From positions 1 through 64,000 of the forward strand of contig NZ_JACNMU010000003.1 in the NCBI RefSeq assembly GCF_014901205.1: DNA of 64,000 nucleotides. The letters run 5' to 3'. The notes below the pieces were generated by a model. That model ran no database searches and had not been told where the DNA came from. It was given only the letters and a program-made list of their open reading frames with translations. Positions 1-8,696 of this stretch are shown in pieces. Source of the stretch: Meridianimarinicoccus sp. MJW13 (GTDB taxonomy: Bacteria > Pseudomonadota > Alphaproteobacteria > Rhodobacterales > Rhodobacteraceae). Within the stretch, counting starts at the first letter, position 1, and every line of letters begins with the position of its first letter. A program made the position numbers and the translations under genes.

Positions 1-132
1 CCCCGCCGCAGCCCCGGCCCCGGACTCAACCAGACACGCATAGCCCAGCTTGCCCAACTGACCCGCAGACTGCGGCGTCAAGGCAACCCGACACTCGCCA
101 GGATATAACTCCTTGGGTACTCCAAGTTTCAT
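1..132 (-). CDS. pntA: NAD(P) transhydrogenase subunit alpha (partial, 5' end only)
   Basis: Only the first 44 codons lie in the window; the gene runs off the left edge. The visible N-terminus, MKLGVPKELYPGECRVALTP, is the typical start of the alpha subunit of proton-translocating NAD(P)+ transhydrogenase and of the related alanine dehydrogenase family. The ATG at 132 has a GAGGG ribosome-binding site; an in-frame ATG at 138 is too close to it. It starts 9 bases after the lpdA stop and is co-directional, so it is probably the last part of the aceE-aceF-lpdA transcript. That would couple NADH made by pyruvate dehydrogenase to NADPH production at the membrane. Alanine dehydrogenase is the main alternative because the diagnostic C-terminal part is absent. 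Confidence 0.75.
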   Translation of the reverse strand, partial: MKLGVPKELYPGECRVALTPQSAGQLGKLGYACLVESGAGAAAG

Positions 133-141
133 GGCCATCCC

Positions 142-2205
142 TCAGTGCTTCTTTTTCTTTTTCGGCGGCATCAGGTCGGTGATGGTGCCTTCGAACATTT
201 CGGCCGCAAAGTTCACCGTTTCCGACAGTGTCGGGTGCGGGTGAATGGTGTGGCCCAGGTCGACGGCATCGGCGCCCATCTCGATGGCCAGTGCAGCCTC
301 GGCGATCAGGTCACCGGCGTTGGTGCCGACGATCAGCGCGCCGATCAGGCGGTCATCCTCGGGATCGAACAGCAGCTTGGTCATGCCTTCTGACCGACCG
401 TTGGACAATGCCTTGCCCGACGCCGCCCAGGGGAACACGCCTTTTTCGTACTTGATGCCCTGCGCCTTGGCCTGGGTTTCAGTCATGCCGGCCCAGGCCA
501 CCTCGGGATCGGTATAGGCGACCGAGGGGATCACGCGCGCATCGAAATGGCGCGGATCACCGTTGGCGGCTTCGGCCGCGACCTTGCCTTCGTGCACGGC
601 CTTGTGCGCCAGCATCGGCTGGCCCACGACGTCGCCGATGGCGTAGATGTGGGACACATTGGTGCGCTGCTGGCTGTTCACATGGATGAATCCACGATCG
701 TCAACGGCAACACCGGCGGCATCGGCGGCGATCAGCTTGCCATTGGGCTTGCGGCCCACGGCGACCAGCACCTTGTCAAATGTGTCATTGGACACATTGC
801 CCGAGGTATCCTCGAAAGTCACCTTCAGGCCCGCGTCCGAGGCTTCCATCGCCGTGACCTTGGTCTTCAGCAGGATGTTCTCATAGCGTTTGCCGATGCG
901 GGTGTGCAGCGGCTTGACGATGTCCTTGTCGGCGCCCGGAATGATCTGGTCCATCAGTTCCACGACGGTGATCTTCGAGCCAAGCGCATCATAGACACAG
1001 GCCATTTCCAGACCGATGATGCCGCCGCCAAGGATCAGCATCCGTTCAGGGATGTCCTTCAGTTCCAGGGCGCCGGTGCTGTCGATCACCCTGGGGTCGT
1101 CATGCGGGATGAAGGGCAGCGTGACCGGTTCGGAGCCTGCCGCGATGATGCACTGGTCGAAGCTGACCGTCTTGGTGCCCTCGTCGCCCGTGACCTCGAT
1201 CATGTTCGGGCCGGTGAACTTGCCGGTGCCGGTGACGACCTGAACCTTGCGGCCTTTCGCCAGACCGCCCAGCCCGCCGGTCAGCTGACCGACAACGCTT
1301 TCCTTGAACTTGCGCAGCCCGTCCAGATCGATCTCGGGCTTGGCAAAGCTCACGCCATGGGCGCCCATGTCCTCGGCCTCGGTGATGACCTTGGCCACAT
1401 GCAGCAGCGCCTTCGACGGGATACACCCGACGTTCAGACACACGCCGCCAAGCTGCGGATCCCGCTCGATCAGGATGACCTTCTTGCCCAGATCCGCCGC
1501 GCGGAACGCCGCGGTATAGCCGCCAGGGCCAGAGCCCAAAACCACAACCTCACCATGAAGATCGCCCTGCTGGCCAGCGGCCAGGGGGGCGGGAGCTTCA
1601 ACAGCCGGGGCTTTTTCCGGCGCGGCCGGTGCCGTGGAAGACGCAGCCGCCGGTGCCGCAGTCGCGCCCCCGGCCCCTTCCAGAACCACGATCAACGTGC
1701 CCTGGGAGACCTTGTCGCCCTCGGCCACCTTGATTTCCTTGACCTTGCCAGCCGCCGGGCTGGGCACTTCCATCGTGGCCTTGTCGGATTCCAGCTCCAG
1801 CAGCGGATCTTCCGCCGCCACGGTGTCGCCCACCGCAACCAGGATCGACACCACCGGCACATCGGTGAAATCGCCGATGTCGGGCACGGTCACCTCGACC
1901 GAACCGCCGCCACCTGCGGCCGGAGCGGCAGCTTCGGCGGCGGGGGCCGGGGTCTCGACGGCCCCGGCGGCCGCCCCTTCGGCTTCCAGCACGATGATCA
2001 CCGAGCCTTCGGAGACCTTGTCACCTTCGGCGACCTTGATCTCGGTCACCTTGCCCGCTGCTGGGCTGGGCACTTCCATGGTGGCCTTGTCGGATTCCAG
2101 CTCGATCAGCGGATCTTCCGCGGCGACGGTGTCGCCCACGGAAACCAGGATCGACACCACGGGGACTTCGGCGAAATCACCGATATCGGGTACTTTGACG
2201 TCCAT
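142..2205 (-). CDS. lpdA: Dihydrolipoyl dehydrogenase (E3) with two N-terminal lipoyl domains
   Basis: E3 flavoprotein of the pyruvate dehydrogenase complex; it reoxidises dihydrolipoyl groups and reduces NAD+. The 687-residue product is about 200 residues longer than a plain E3. Residues 1-76 and 103-178 are two lipoyl domains, each with the ESDKATMEV lipoylation motif (predicted lipoyl lysines K40 and K142), joined by Ala/Pro linkers. The E3 body starts near residue 219 with the FAD motif GSGPGG, followed by the redox pair C256 and C261 in GGVCLNVGC. The His-containing HPHPT motif lies near the C-terminus, which ends in five lysines and a histidine. The start at 2205 has a GGGGAGAG site; the longer frame from 2226 would overlap aceF. 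E3 with one lipoyl domain is known in betaproteobacteria; two is less usual. Confidence 0.95.
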   Translation of the reverse strand: MDVKVPDIGDFAEVPVVSILVSVGDTVAAEDPLIELESDKATMEVPSPAAGKVTEIKVAEGDKVSEGSVIIVLEAEGAAAGAVETPAPAAEAAAPAAGGGGSVEVTVPDIGDFTDVPVVSILVAVGDTVAAEDPLLELESDKATMEVPSPAAGKVKEIKVAEGDKVSQGTLIVVLEGAGGATAAPAAASSTAPAAPEKAPAVEAPAPLAAGQQGDLHGEVVVLGSGPGGYTAAFRAADLGKKVILIERDPQLGGVCLNVGCIPSKALLHVAKVITEAEDMGAHGVSFAKPEIDLDGLRKFKESVVGQLTGGLGGLAKGRKVQVVTGTGKFTGPNMIEVTGDEGTKTVSFDQCIIAAGSEPVTLPFIPHDDPRVIDSTGALELKDIPERMLILGGGIIGLEMACVYDALGSKITVVELMDQIIPGADKDIVKPLHTRIGKRYENILLKTKVTAMEASDAGLKVTFEDTSGNVSNDTFDKVLVAVGRKPNGKLIAADAAGVAVDDRGFIHVNSQQRTNVSHIYAIGDVVGQPMLAHKAVHEGKVAAEAANGDPRHFDARVIPSVAYTDPEVAWAGMTETQAKAQGIKYEKGVFPWAASGKALSNGRSEGMTKLLFDPEDDRLIGALIVGTNAGDLIAEAALAIEMGADAVDLGHTIHPHPTLSETVNFAAEMFEGTITDLMPPKKKKKH

Positions 2206-2219
2206 TGATCTCTCTCCCC

Positions 2220-3488
2220 TTACCACATCAACTTGCGCATATCGCCCAGCAGGGTCTTGAGCGTCACGCAGAAGCGTGCGGCCAGGGCCCCGTCGACGGC
2301 GCGGTGGTCATAGGACAGCGACAGCGGCTGCATCAGGCGCGGCACGAATTCCTCGCCGTTCCAGACCGGAGAGATTTTCGACCGGGTCAGGCCGAGGATC
2401 GCGACTTCGGGCGCGTTCACGATGGGCGTGAACGAGGTGCCGCCAATGCCGCCCAGCGACGAGATGGTGAAGGTGGCACCCTGCATGTCGGGGCCCTTCA
2501 GCTCGCCCTTGCGGGCCTTGGCTGACAGCTCCATCAGGTCTTTCGAGATTTCCACCAGACCCTTGCGATCCGCATCCTTGATCACCGGAACCATCAGACC
2601 ATTCGGTGTATCTGCTGCAAAACCAATGTTGTAGAAGTCTTTCTTGATCAGCTTGTCGCCATCGGGATGGATCGAGCTGTTGAACTCCCAATGCTCTTTC
2701 AGGGCCGAGACCGAGGCCTTGATGACAAAGCTCAGCAGGGTGACGCGATAGCCGTCTTCCTTGGCCATCGTGTCCATCTCCTTCCGGTACTTGTCCAGAT
2801 CGGTGATGTCGGCTTCGTCGTTGTGGGTGACATGCGGGATGTTCAGCCAGGCGCGGTGCAGCGCGGGACCCGAGATCTTCTTGATCCGGGGCATGTCCAC
2901 GTTTTCGACCGGACCGAACTTCGAGAAATCCACAACCGGGATCGGCGGGATGCCCATTCCGCCCGAGGCCGGAGCCGCACCGGCAGACGGCGCCGGGGCC
3001 GAGGTTTTCTTGAAGAAGCTCGCCACGTCCTCGCGCAGGATACGTCCCTTGCGGCCCGAACCGTTGACCTTGCTCAGATCGACGCCCAGTTGACGCGCGA
3101 AGGCACGCACCGACGGCGAGGCATGGGCCTTGGAGAAGCCCGCGTCGGTGACCGCGGGGGCCGCCGCAGCGGGGGCGGCCGCAGGGGCGGCTGCGGGGGC
3201 CGCGGCAGGTGCGGCTTCCGCCTTGGGCGCTTCTTTCGGCGCGGCGCCAGCGCCCTCGCCTTCCAGGATCAGGATTAGGCTGCCTTCAGAGACATTGTCG
3301 CCTTCCGCGATCTTGATCTCTTTCACCACACCGGCGGCCGAGCTGGGCACTTCCATGGTGGCCTTGTCGGATTCCAGCTCTACCAGCGGATCCTCGACGG
3401 CGACGGTATCGCCGACGCTCACCAGGATGCTGACAACCGGCACATCCGAAAAATCGCCGATATCGGGTACTTTAACTTCGATGGTCAT
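2220..3488 (-). CDS. aceF: Pyruvate dehydrogenase E2, dihydrolipoyllysine-residue acetyltransferase
   Basis: Acetyltransferase core of the pyruvate dehydrogenase complex, transferring acetyl from lipoyl to CoA. The 422-residue protein has one lipoyl domain (about residues 1-78, lipoyl lysine K42 in ESDKATMEV), an Ala/Pro-rich linker, a peripheral-subunit-binding domain near residues 122-160 (SPSVRAFARQLGVDLS), and a catalytic domain ending with the active-site motif DHRAVDG (H395, D399). The lipoyl domain is nearly the same as the two on the downstream E3. It is followed 14 bases later by lpdA and preceded by aceE with a 119-base gap containing a strong hairpin. Confidence 0.96.
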   Translation of the reverse strand: MTIEVKVPDIGDFSDVPVVSILVSVGDTVAVEDPLVELESDKATMEVPSSAAGVVKEIKIAEGDNVSEGSLILILEGEGAGAAPKEAPKAEAAPAAAPAAAPAAAPAAAAPAVTDAGFSKAHASPSVRAFARQLGVDLSKVNGSGRKGRILREDVASFFKKTSAPAPSAGAAPASGGMGIPPIPVVDFSKFGPVENVDMPRIKKISGPALHRAWLNIPHVTHNDEADITDLDKYRKEMDTMAKEDGYRVTLLSFVIKASVSALKEHWEFNSSIHPDGDKLIKKDFYNIGFAADTPNGLMVPVIKDADRKGLVEISKDLMELSAKARKGELKGPDMQGATFTISSLGGIGGTSFTPIVNAPEVAILGLTRSKISPVWNGEEFVPRLMQPLSLSYDHRAVDGALAARFCVTLKTLLGDMRKLMW

Positions 3489-3563
3489 CTCATTTGTCTC
3501 CTCGTTCCGGGTGCCCGGTGGCGCTTCCCCCGCGCTGTCCGGGTCCGGTCAGTTCGTGTCGTG

Positions 3564-3588
3564 CCGCGCCGGGGCCGTCCCGGCGCGG
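3564..3588. terminator. Perfect 10-bp hairpin between aceE and aceF
   Basis: Arms CCGCGCCGGG (3564-3573) and CCCGGCGCGG (3579-3588) with a 5-base loop, placed 20 bases past the aceE stop. There is no T-run, so it is more likely a processing, stability or attenuation element than a full terminator, because aceF and lpdA must be co-transcribed. Confidence 0.5.
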
Positions 3589-3607
3589 AATGAGCCGCGC
3601 GCCTGGA

Positions 3608-6268
3608 TCAGACCAGGCGCGGATTGGGCTTGTTGCCGTCGATGTCGTATTTCTTCAGCGCCGCCGTCAGTTCATCCGTCGAAACCTTGCCGGCCTTGTA
3701 CAGGTCGGTCATGGCTGCCGCCGCGATGTGATTGGCATCCACCTCGAAGAAACGACGCAGGTTCACACGGCTGTCCGAGCGGCCGTAGCCATCGGTGCCC
3801 AGCACGCTGAGAGTGCGGCCGTCCGGCACGAACCCGCGGATCTGCTCCACGTAGTTCTTCATGTAGTCGGTGGCAGCCACGATCGGTCCGCGCGACCGTT
3901 CCAGCTGATCGGTCACGAAGGCCTTGCGCTGCTCGGCCAGCGGGTTCAGGCGGTTGAAGCGGGCCACGTCCTGACCGTCGCGGGCCAGTTCGTTGAACGA
4001 GGTTGCCGACCAGATTTCCGAGGTCACCCCGAAATCTTCTTCCAGCATCTCGGCCGCCTTCATTGCCTGCACCAGAATGGTGCCCGACCCCATCAGCGTC
4101 ACGTGCTTGTCGCCCGGCTTCTTCACATCCTTGAAGCGGTAGAGCCCCTTGATGATGTCCTGCTCCACACCCATCGGCATGTCCGGATGACTGTAGTTCT
4201 CGTTCATCAGGGTCAGGTAGAAGAACACGTCTTCCTGATCCACATACATTCGCTGCAACCCGTGATGGACAATCACCGCCACCTCGTAGCTGAAGGTCGG
4301 ATCGTAGGTGATGCAGTTCGGGATGGTGCCGGCCAGAATGTGGCTGTGGCCATCCTCGTGCTGCAGGCCCTCGCCGTTCAGCGTGGTGCGTCCCGCGGTG
4401 CCGCCCAGCATGAAGCCGCGCGCCCGGCTGTCGCCGGCGGCCCAGGCCAGGTCGCCGATCCGCTGGAACCCGAACATCGAGTAGTAGATGAAGAACGGGA
4501 TCATCGGCACGCCGTGAACCGAGTAGGACGTGGCCGCCGCGATCCAGTCGGCCATGGCACCAGCCTCGTTGATGCCTTCCTGCAGAACCTGACCGGATTC
4601 AGATTCCTTGTAGTACATCATCTGGTCGGCATCTTCGGGGGTATAGTGCTGGCCAAGCGGGTTGTAGATCCCCACCGAGCGGAACAGACCCTCCATACCA
4701 AACGTGCGGCTTTCATCCGGCACGATCGGCACCACCTGCTTGCCGATGTTCTTGTCCCGCAGAAGCGTGGTCAGGATACGGACAAAAGCCATGGTGGTCG
4801 AGATTTCGCGGTCGCCCGTGCTTTTCAGCTGACCCTCGAATTTCTCCAGCGGCGGGATCGCCAGCTTCGGCGTGTCGCGCCAATGCCGGACCGGGAAGGC
4901 CCCGCCCAGAGCCTTGCGGCGATCAGCCAAATAGGCTTTCTGCGCGTTGTTCAGCTGAACGAAGGGCGCTTTCGGCAGATCCTCGTCGCTGACCGGGATC
5001 TGGAAGCGATCGCGGAACGCCCGCAGCTGATCCTCGGCCATCTTCTTTTGCTGGTGGGTGGTGTTCTGGCCTTCGCCAGCCGTGCCCATGCCATAGCCCT
5101 TGACGGTCTTGACCAGCAGGCAGGTCGGTTGATCCTTGACCTCGGTCGCGCGCTTGAAGGCGGTATAGACCTTCTGCGGATCATGACCGCCACGGCGCAG
5201 CGCCCAGATCTGATCGTCGGTCCAGTCTTTCACCAGTTCGGCGGTTTCGGGGTATTTGCCGAAGAAATGCTCGCGGATGTAGGCGCCGTTCTTGGATTTG
5301 AACGTCTGGTAGTCGCCGTCAACGGTTTCATCCATCAGCTGACGCAGGCGGCCACTGGTGTCTTTCTCAAGCAGCTCGTCCCAGCCCTTGCCCCACAGAA
5401 GCTTGATCACTTCCCAGCCGGAGCCGCGGAAATTGCCTTCCAGTTCCTGAACAATCTTGCCGTTGCCGCGCACCGGACCGTCAAGACGTTGCAGGTTGCA
5501 GTTGATGACGAAGATCAGGTTGTCGAGCTTTTCGCGTGCCGCCAGGTGAATGGCGCCCAGGCTTTCCGGCTCGTCCATCTCGCCGTCGCCAAGGAAGCAC
5601 CAGACCTTGCGGTCGGCCATGTCGATATGGCCGCGGTTGTGCATGTATTTCATGAACCGCGCCTGGTAGATCGCCATGAGCGGGCCCAGGCCCATCGACA
5701 CGGTCGGGAACTGCCAGTAGTCCGGCATCAGCCAGGGGTGCGGGTAGGAGCTGAGGCCCGAGCCGTCCACTTCCGAGCGGAAGTTCTCCAGCTGCTCTTC
5801 GCTGATCCGTCCTTCCATGAAGGACCGCGCATAGATGCCGGGGATCACATGGCCCTGGAAGAACACCAGATCGCCGCCGTGGATGGCCGACTTGGCGCGC
5901 CAGAAGTGGTTGAGCCCGACATCATACAGGGCGGCAGACGAGGCGAACGACGCGATGTGGCCGCCGTATTCGCTGCTTTCCTTGTTGCGGCGCACGACGG
6001 TCGCCATGGCGTTCCAGCGGTTGATGGTGCGGATGCGCCATTCCATTTCCGAGTCGCCCGGGATTTCTTCCTGGTCGTCGGTGGGAATGGTGTTCTGGTA
6101 AGGCGTAGTCGCCGAAAACGGCAGCGTCGCGCCCGCGGCGCGGGCCTGTTGCACGGCGCGATCCAGCAGGAAGTGAGCCCGGTTTGCTCCATCCCGTTCG
6201 ATCACATCCGAAATGGCTTCTTGCCACTCCTGTGACTCAATCGGATCAATGTCAGTCTGTTTAGTCAT
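3608..6268 (-). CDS. aceE: Pyruvate dehydrogenase E1 component, homodimeric type
   Basis: Thiamine-diphosphate enzyme that decarboxylates pyruvate and acetylates the E2 lipoyl group. The 886-residue length is that of single-chain (alpha2) E1 rather than the alpha/beta type common in alphaproteobacteria. The ThDP/Mg motif begins GDGEMDEPES at residue 227 and continues to an NCNLQ segment about 30 residues later. The start at 6268 (MTKQTDIDPIESQEW) has a GGGGA site; an upstream in-frame ATG at 6328 adds 20 residues that do not look like the family. It is the first gene of the leftward aceE-aceF-lpdA-pntA cluster, with 320 bases of upstream sequence that should hold its promoter. Confidence 0.97.
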   Translation of the reverse strand: MTKQTDIDPIESQEWQEAISDVIERDGANRAHFLLDRAVQQARAAGATLPFSATTPYQNTIPTDDQEEIPGDSEMEWRIRTINRWNAMATVVRRNKESSEYGGHIASFASSAALYDVGLNHFWRAKSAIHGGDLVFFQGHVIPGIYARSFMEGRISEEQLENFRSEVDGSGLSSYPHPWLMPDYWQFPTVSMGLGPLMAIYQARFMKYMHNRGHIDMADRKVWCFLGDGEMDEPESLGAIHLAAREKLDNLIFVINCNLQRLDGPVRGNGKIVQELEGNFRGSGWEVIKLLWGKGWDELLEKDTSGRLRQLMDETVDGDYQTFKSKNGAYIREHFFGKYPETAELVKDWTDDQIWALRRGGHDPQKVYTAFKRATEVKDQPTCLLVKTVKGYGMGTAGEGQNTTHQQKKMAEDQLRAFRDRFQIPVSDEDLPKAPFVQLNNAQKAYLADRRKALGGAFPVRHWRDTPKLAIPPLEKFEGQLKSTGDREISTTMAFVRILTTLLRDKNIGKQVVPIVPDESRTFGMEGLFRSVGIYNPLGQHYTPEDADQMMYYKESESGQVLQEGINEAGAMADWIAAATSYSVHGVPMIPFFIYYSMFGFQRIGDLAWAAGDSRARGFMLGGTAGRTTLNGEGLQHEDGHSHILAGTIPNCITYDPTFSYEVAVIVHHGLQRMYVDQEDVFFYLTLMNENYSHPDMPMGVEQDIIKGLYRFKDVKKPGDKHVTLMGSGTILVQAMKAAEMLEEDFGVTSEIWSATSFNELARDGQDVARFNRLNPLAEQRKAFVTDQLERSRGPIVAATDYMKNYVEQIRGFVPDGRTLSVLGTDGYGRSDSRVNLRRFFEVDANHIAAAAMTDLYKAGKVSTDELTAALKKYDIDGNKPNPRLV

Positions 6269-6588
6269 AGAACAAGGTCCCCTTTCCTCTCCTATCCATG
6301 ACCCTTGCACATTCGGCAAAGGCGTCAATGCTTAACCGCTTTTCGACTGCCCCAACGGCAGGAAAGCGGTCGGTGATTTCGTGGCCGGGACATTTCGTTG
6401 CGCGGTGGATGCCCTTCGGTTAACCAATTTTGCGCGCAAGAATATTTCCCCTCCCTCAGTTATTGCTGCACGAATTCAACATCTTGCAGGAATTTATGTC
6501 AGCACGCATTCCCTACCAGATTCCGCGCCTTTGAAAACCGTCGGCACTTGCATACCTGACCGGCGTGATATGCATATCTTGGCTCGAC
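6269..6588. promoter_or_regulatory. aceE upstream region with short palindromes
   Basis: 320 bases between the dld stop and the aceE start, with no supported gene. It is locally AT-richer than the flanks. It holds the palindromes GGTTAACC (6419-6426), TTGCGCGCAA (6431-6440) and the 12-bp GATATGCATATC (6567-6578). The first two lie 150-170 bases upstream of aceE, a plausible regulator position, but no consensus is matched and no -35/-10 pair is convincing. Confidence 0.4.
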
Positions 6589-8280
6589 CTATGCTGTGCC
6601 TGCATATCGTCTGTTGCGTGATGTCTTGCCGATGCCCGGATTGAACGTGTTGGTGGGATCACAGGACCGGTAAAACCCGGCCAGATCCGGCTTGGCGGCA
6701 TAGAGATGCCCGACGTTGTGCTCGGCGGGATACTCGGCACCGCGCTGGTCCAGGATGGCAAGCATGGCGGCCTTCAGCGCCTTGGGATCGGCTCCTTTCC
6801 GGACGATGTAATCCTGATGCAGGACGTGACACATGAAGTGGCCGTAGTAGAGCTTGTGCACCAGATCGCGGGTGATCTCTTCCGGCAGGTCCTCCAGCCA
6901 GTCGCGATCGTCACGGCGCAAGGCGATGTCCAGTGCCAGGATGTCCTCGACCTCGCTCGCATGGACCGCCTGATAGCGCACCGCCGCGCCCGCTGCCGCG
7001 AACCGGTGCAGCCCGGCGATCTTGGCTTCGCGATCGGTGCATTCGAAGAAATCTCCCTCACGGTCGGCAAACAGGGTTTTCAGATAGGCCGCGGCTTCGT
7101 CGATCCCGGCATCATGCATCTTCAGGATCAGGTGGTGTTCGAAGCGCTGGCGCCACACCCGCATGCGCTTGGGCAGAATATCGGGCCACACCCGGCTGAG
7201 CCCCTGCATCATTCGGTCAGTGGCGCCGCGCAGGAAGGGGATCTTGTTCAGCCGCGCATCCATCGCGCCTTTCATGGCGAAGAACATCGGCAGCCGGTCG
7301 GTGCCCAGCTTGTCGATCATCACCACCGTGTCCTTGCCGTAGCGGTCGGAAATGTCGAACACTTCGGCGTGCATGTATTCGGCGCTGACCGGCAGGGTCG
7401 AGAATTCCGACAGGATATGACGGCGCAACGCGGTCAGATCGGCGGGATCATTGGTGCCGATATAGAAGGTCTTCTCGGCGTTATTCTTCGGATAGGTGTC
7501 CAGCCGCACGGCGAACACCGCCAGCTTGCCGGCGCATCCTGCTGACTCATACAGGCGCCGCTTGTCGGCGTTGAACCGTGCCGGGGTGGCAGCATCCACG
7601 TCGCGCACCCGCGCGGCATATTCGGTGTCCGACGCGCGGCGGTTGGTGGGATCCAGCCCATCCTTCTGAAACTCTCCGCGCTCCACCCGCGACAGGATCT
7701 CTTCCGGGGTGTCGCCAAGGTCCAGGCCCAGATGGTTGACCAGTTCGATCTGGCCGTCCTCGGTCACTCGCGCAAACAGCGACAGCTCGGTATAGGACGG
7801 CCCGCGTTCCACCAGCGCACCGCCTGAATTGTTGCACACCCCGCCGATGACCGACGCGCCGATGCAGGACGAACCGATCACCGAATGCGGTTGCCGCCCC
7901 ATCGGGGCCAGCAGCTTTTCCAGCGCAAACAGGGTCGAACCCGGAAGCCCCACCACCTGACGCCCGCCGTCCAGCGGGTGCAGCGCATCCATGCGGTTGG
8001 TGTTGATCAACACCACGTCGCGGTCATAGGTGCCCTTCGGGGTCGAGCCTTCGGTCAGTCCGGTGTTGGCCGCCTGCATGATGATGATCTTGTCGGCGGC
8101 CACACAGGCCTGCAGCACCCGCCATTGTTCGACCAGCGTGCCGGGACGCACCACCGCCAGCACATCGCCCTCGCCCGATCGGAACCCCTTGCGGAACCGC
8201 TCGGTCTGTTTCGCTCCGGTCAGCACATGGGCCTTGCCCACGATCGACTTCAGCGCCGTGATCAGATCTGTGTCTGTCAT
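6589..8280 (-). CDS. dld: Quinone-dependent D-lactate dehydrogenase (Dld type)
   Basis: 563-residue FAD enzyme resembling E. coli Dld (about 570 residues), oxidising D-lactate to pyruvate at the inner face of the membrane with quinone as acceptor. Recognisable segments are the FAD-binding PCMH region (VRPGTLVEQ, then AANTGLTEGSTP near residue 70, then SSCIGASVIGGVCNNSGG near residue 140) and the C-terminal GHLYAAKPDLAGFYRSCDPTNTFNPGIGK region typical of the membrane-binding D-lactate dehydrogenase clade. It lies just upstream of aceE in the same orientation, so its product pyruvate feeds the neighbouring complex. It is divergent from a GntR/FCD regulator, the usual arrangement for lactate operons. 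Confidence 0.9.
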   Translation of the reverse strand: MTDTDLITALKSIVGKAHVLTGAKQTERFRKGFRSGEGDVLAVVRPGTLVEQWRVLQACVAADKIIIMQAANTGLTEGSTPKGTYDRDVVLINTNRMDALHPLDGGRQVVGLPGSTLFALEKLLAPMGRQPHSVIGSSCIGASVIGGVCNNSGGALVERGPSYTELSLFARVTEDGQIELVNHLGLDLGDTPEEILSRVERGEFQKDGLDPTNRRASDTEYAARVRDVDAATPARFNADKRRLYESAGCAGKLAVFAVRLDTYPKNNAEKTFYIGTNDPADLTALRRHILSEFSTLPVSAEYMHAEVFDISDRYGKDTVVMIDKLGTDRLPMFFAMKGAMDARLNKIPFLRGATDRMMQGLSRVWPDILPKRMRVWRQRFEHHLILKMHDAGIDEAAAYLKTLFADREGDFFECTDREAKIAGLHRFAAAGAAVRYQAVHASEVEDILALDIALRRDDRDWLEDLPEEITRDLVHKLYYGHFMCHVLHQDYIVRKGADPKALKAAMLAILDQRGAEYPAEHNVGHLYAAKPDLAGFYRSCDPTNTFNPGIGKTSRNRRYAGTA

Positions 8281-8696
8281 TGGTGCGCCTCCCCGCGCTC
8301 AGTAAGCAACTGACTGTCGCCGGGTTGCAAGGGCCGCTTTGCTGAAAACCTGCGCCAGTTTGGCATGGCGACGCGGCAACGGTGGATCAGACAGGTGTGA
8401 AATGACATGCGAGGCGTCCTTTCGAGTGGCTTGAGCGGCGTTGAGGTCAGCCCATTTGGTAAATTAAGTTGACCTCTTGATCGTTTTGCGGTGCCTCTAG
8501 CATTTTTTCGGCTGGGGTCGGGCATGACACGCTGTCGCAGAACTGCCCTGCGCTGCTTCACTCCGCTGCGTTACCCATTGAAACATGTGCGTTTTATTGG
8601 CAGGCTACGCGGATAACCCGCCACGCCCACCTGACCGATGCTGTGATCTGGTGGTACAGTAAATGCACCTCGCCTGATCCGACCAAGGAGACCGCC
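8281..8696. promoter_or_regulatory. Divergent control region between dld and the GntR regulator
   Basis: 416 bases without a credible gene. It contains the perfect 7-bp inverted repeat GAGGTCA (8443-8449) / TGACCTC (8470-8476) around an AT-rich 20-base centre that includes TTGGTAAATTAAG. This lies about 165-195 bases upstream of dld and about 220-250 bases upstream of the regulator. FadR/LldR-type operators usually have TGGT/ACCA halves; only one TTGGT half is present, so regulator binding here is a guess. Confidence 0.4.

Noticed and set aside
547-2208. Open frame of 553 codons on the plus strand
   Set aside because: It is antisense to lpdA, in the mirrored high-GC3 frame; His/Gly/Arg-rich low-complexity product with no domain.
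3494-6235. Open frame of 913 codons on the plus strand
   Set aside because: Antisense to aceE, which has complete family motifs; the frame is the usual long shadow of a GC-rich gene.
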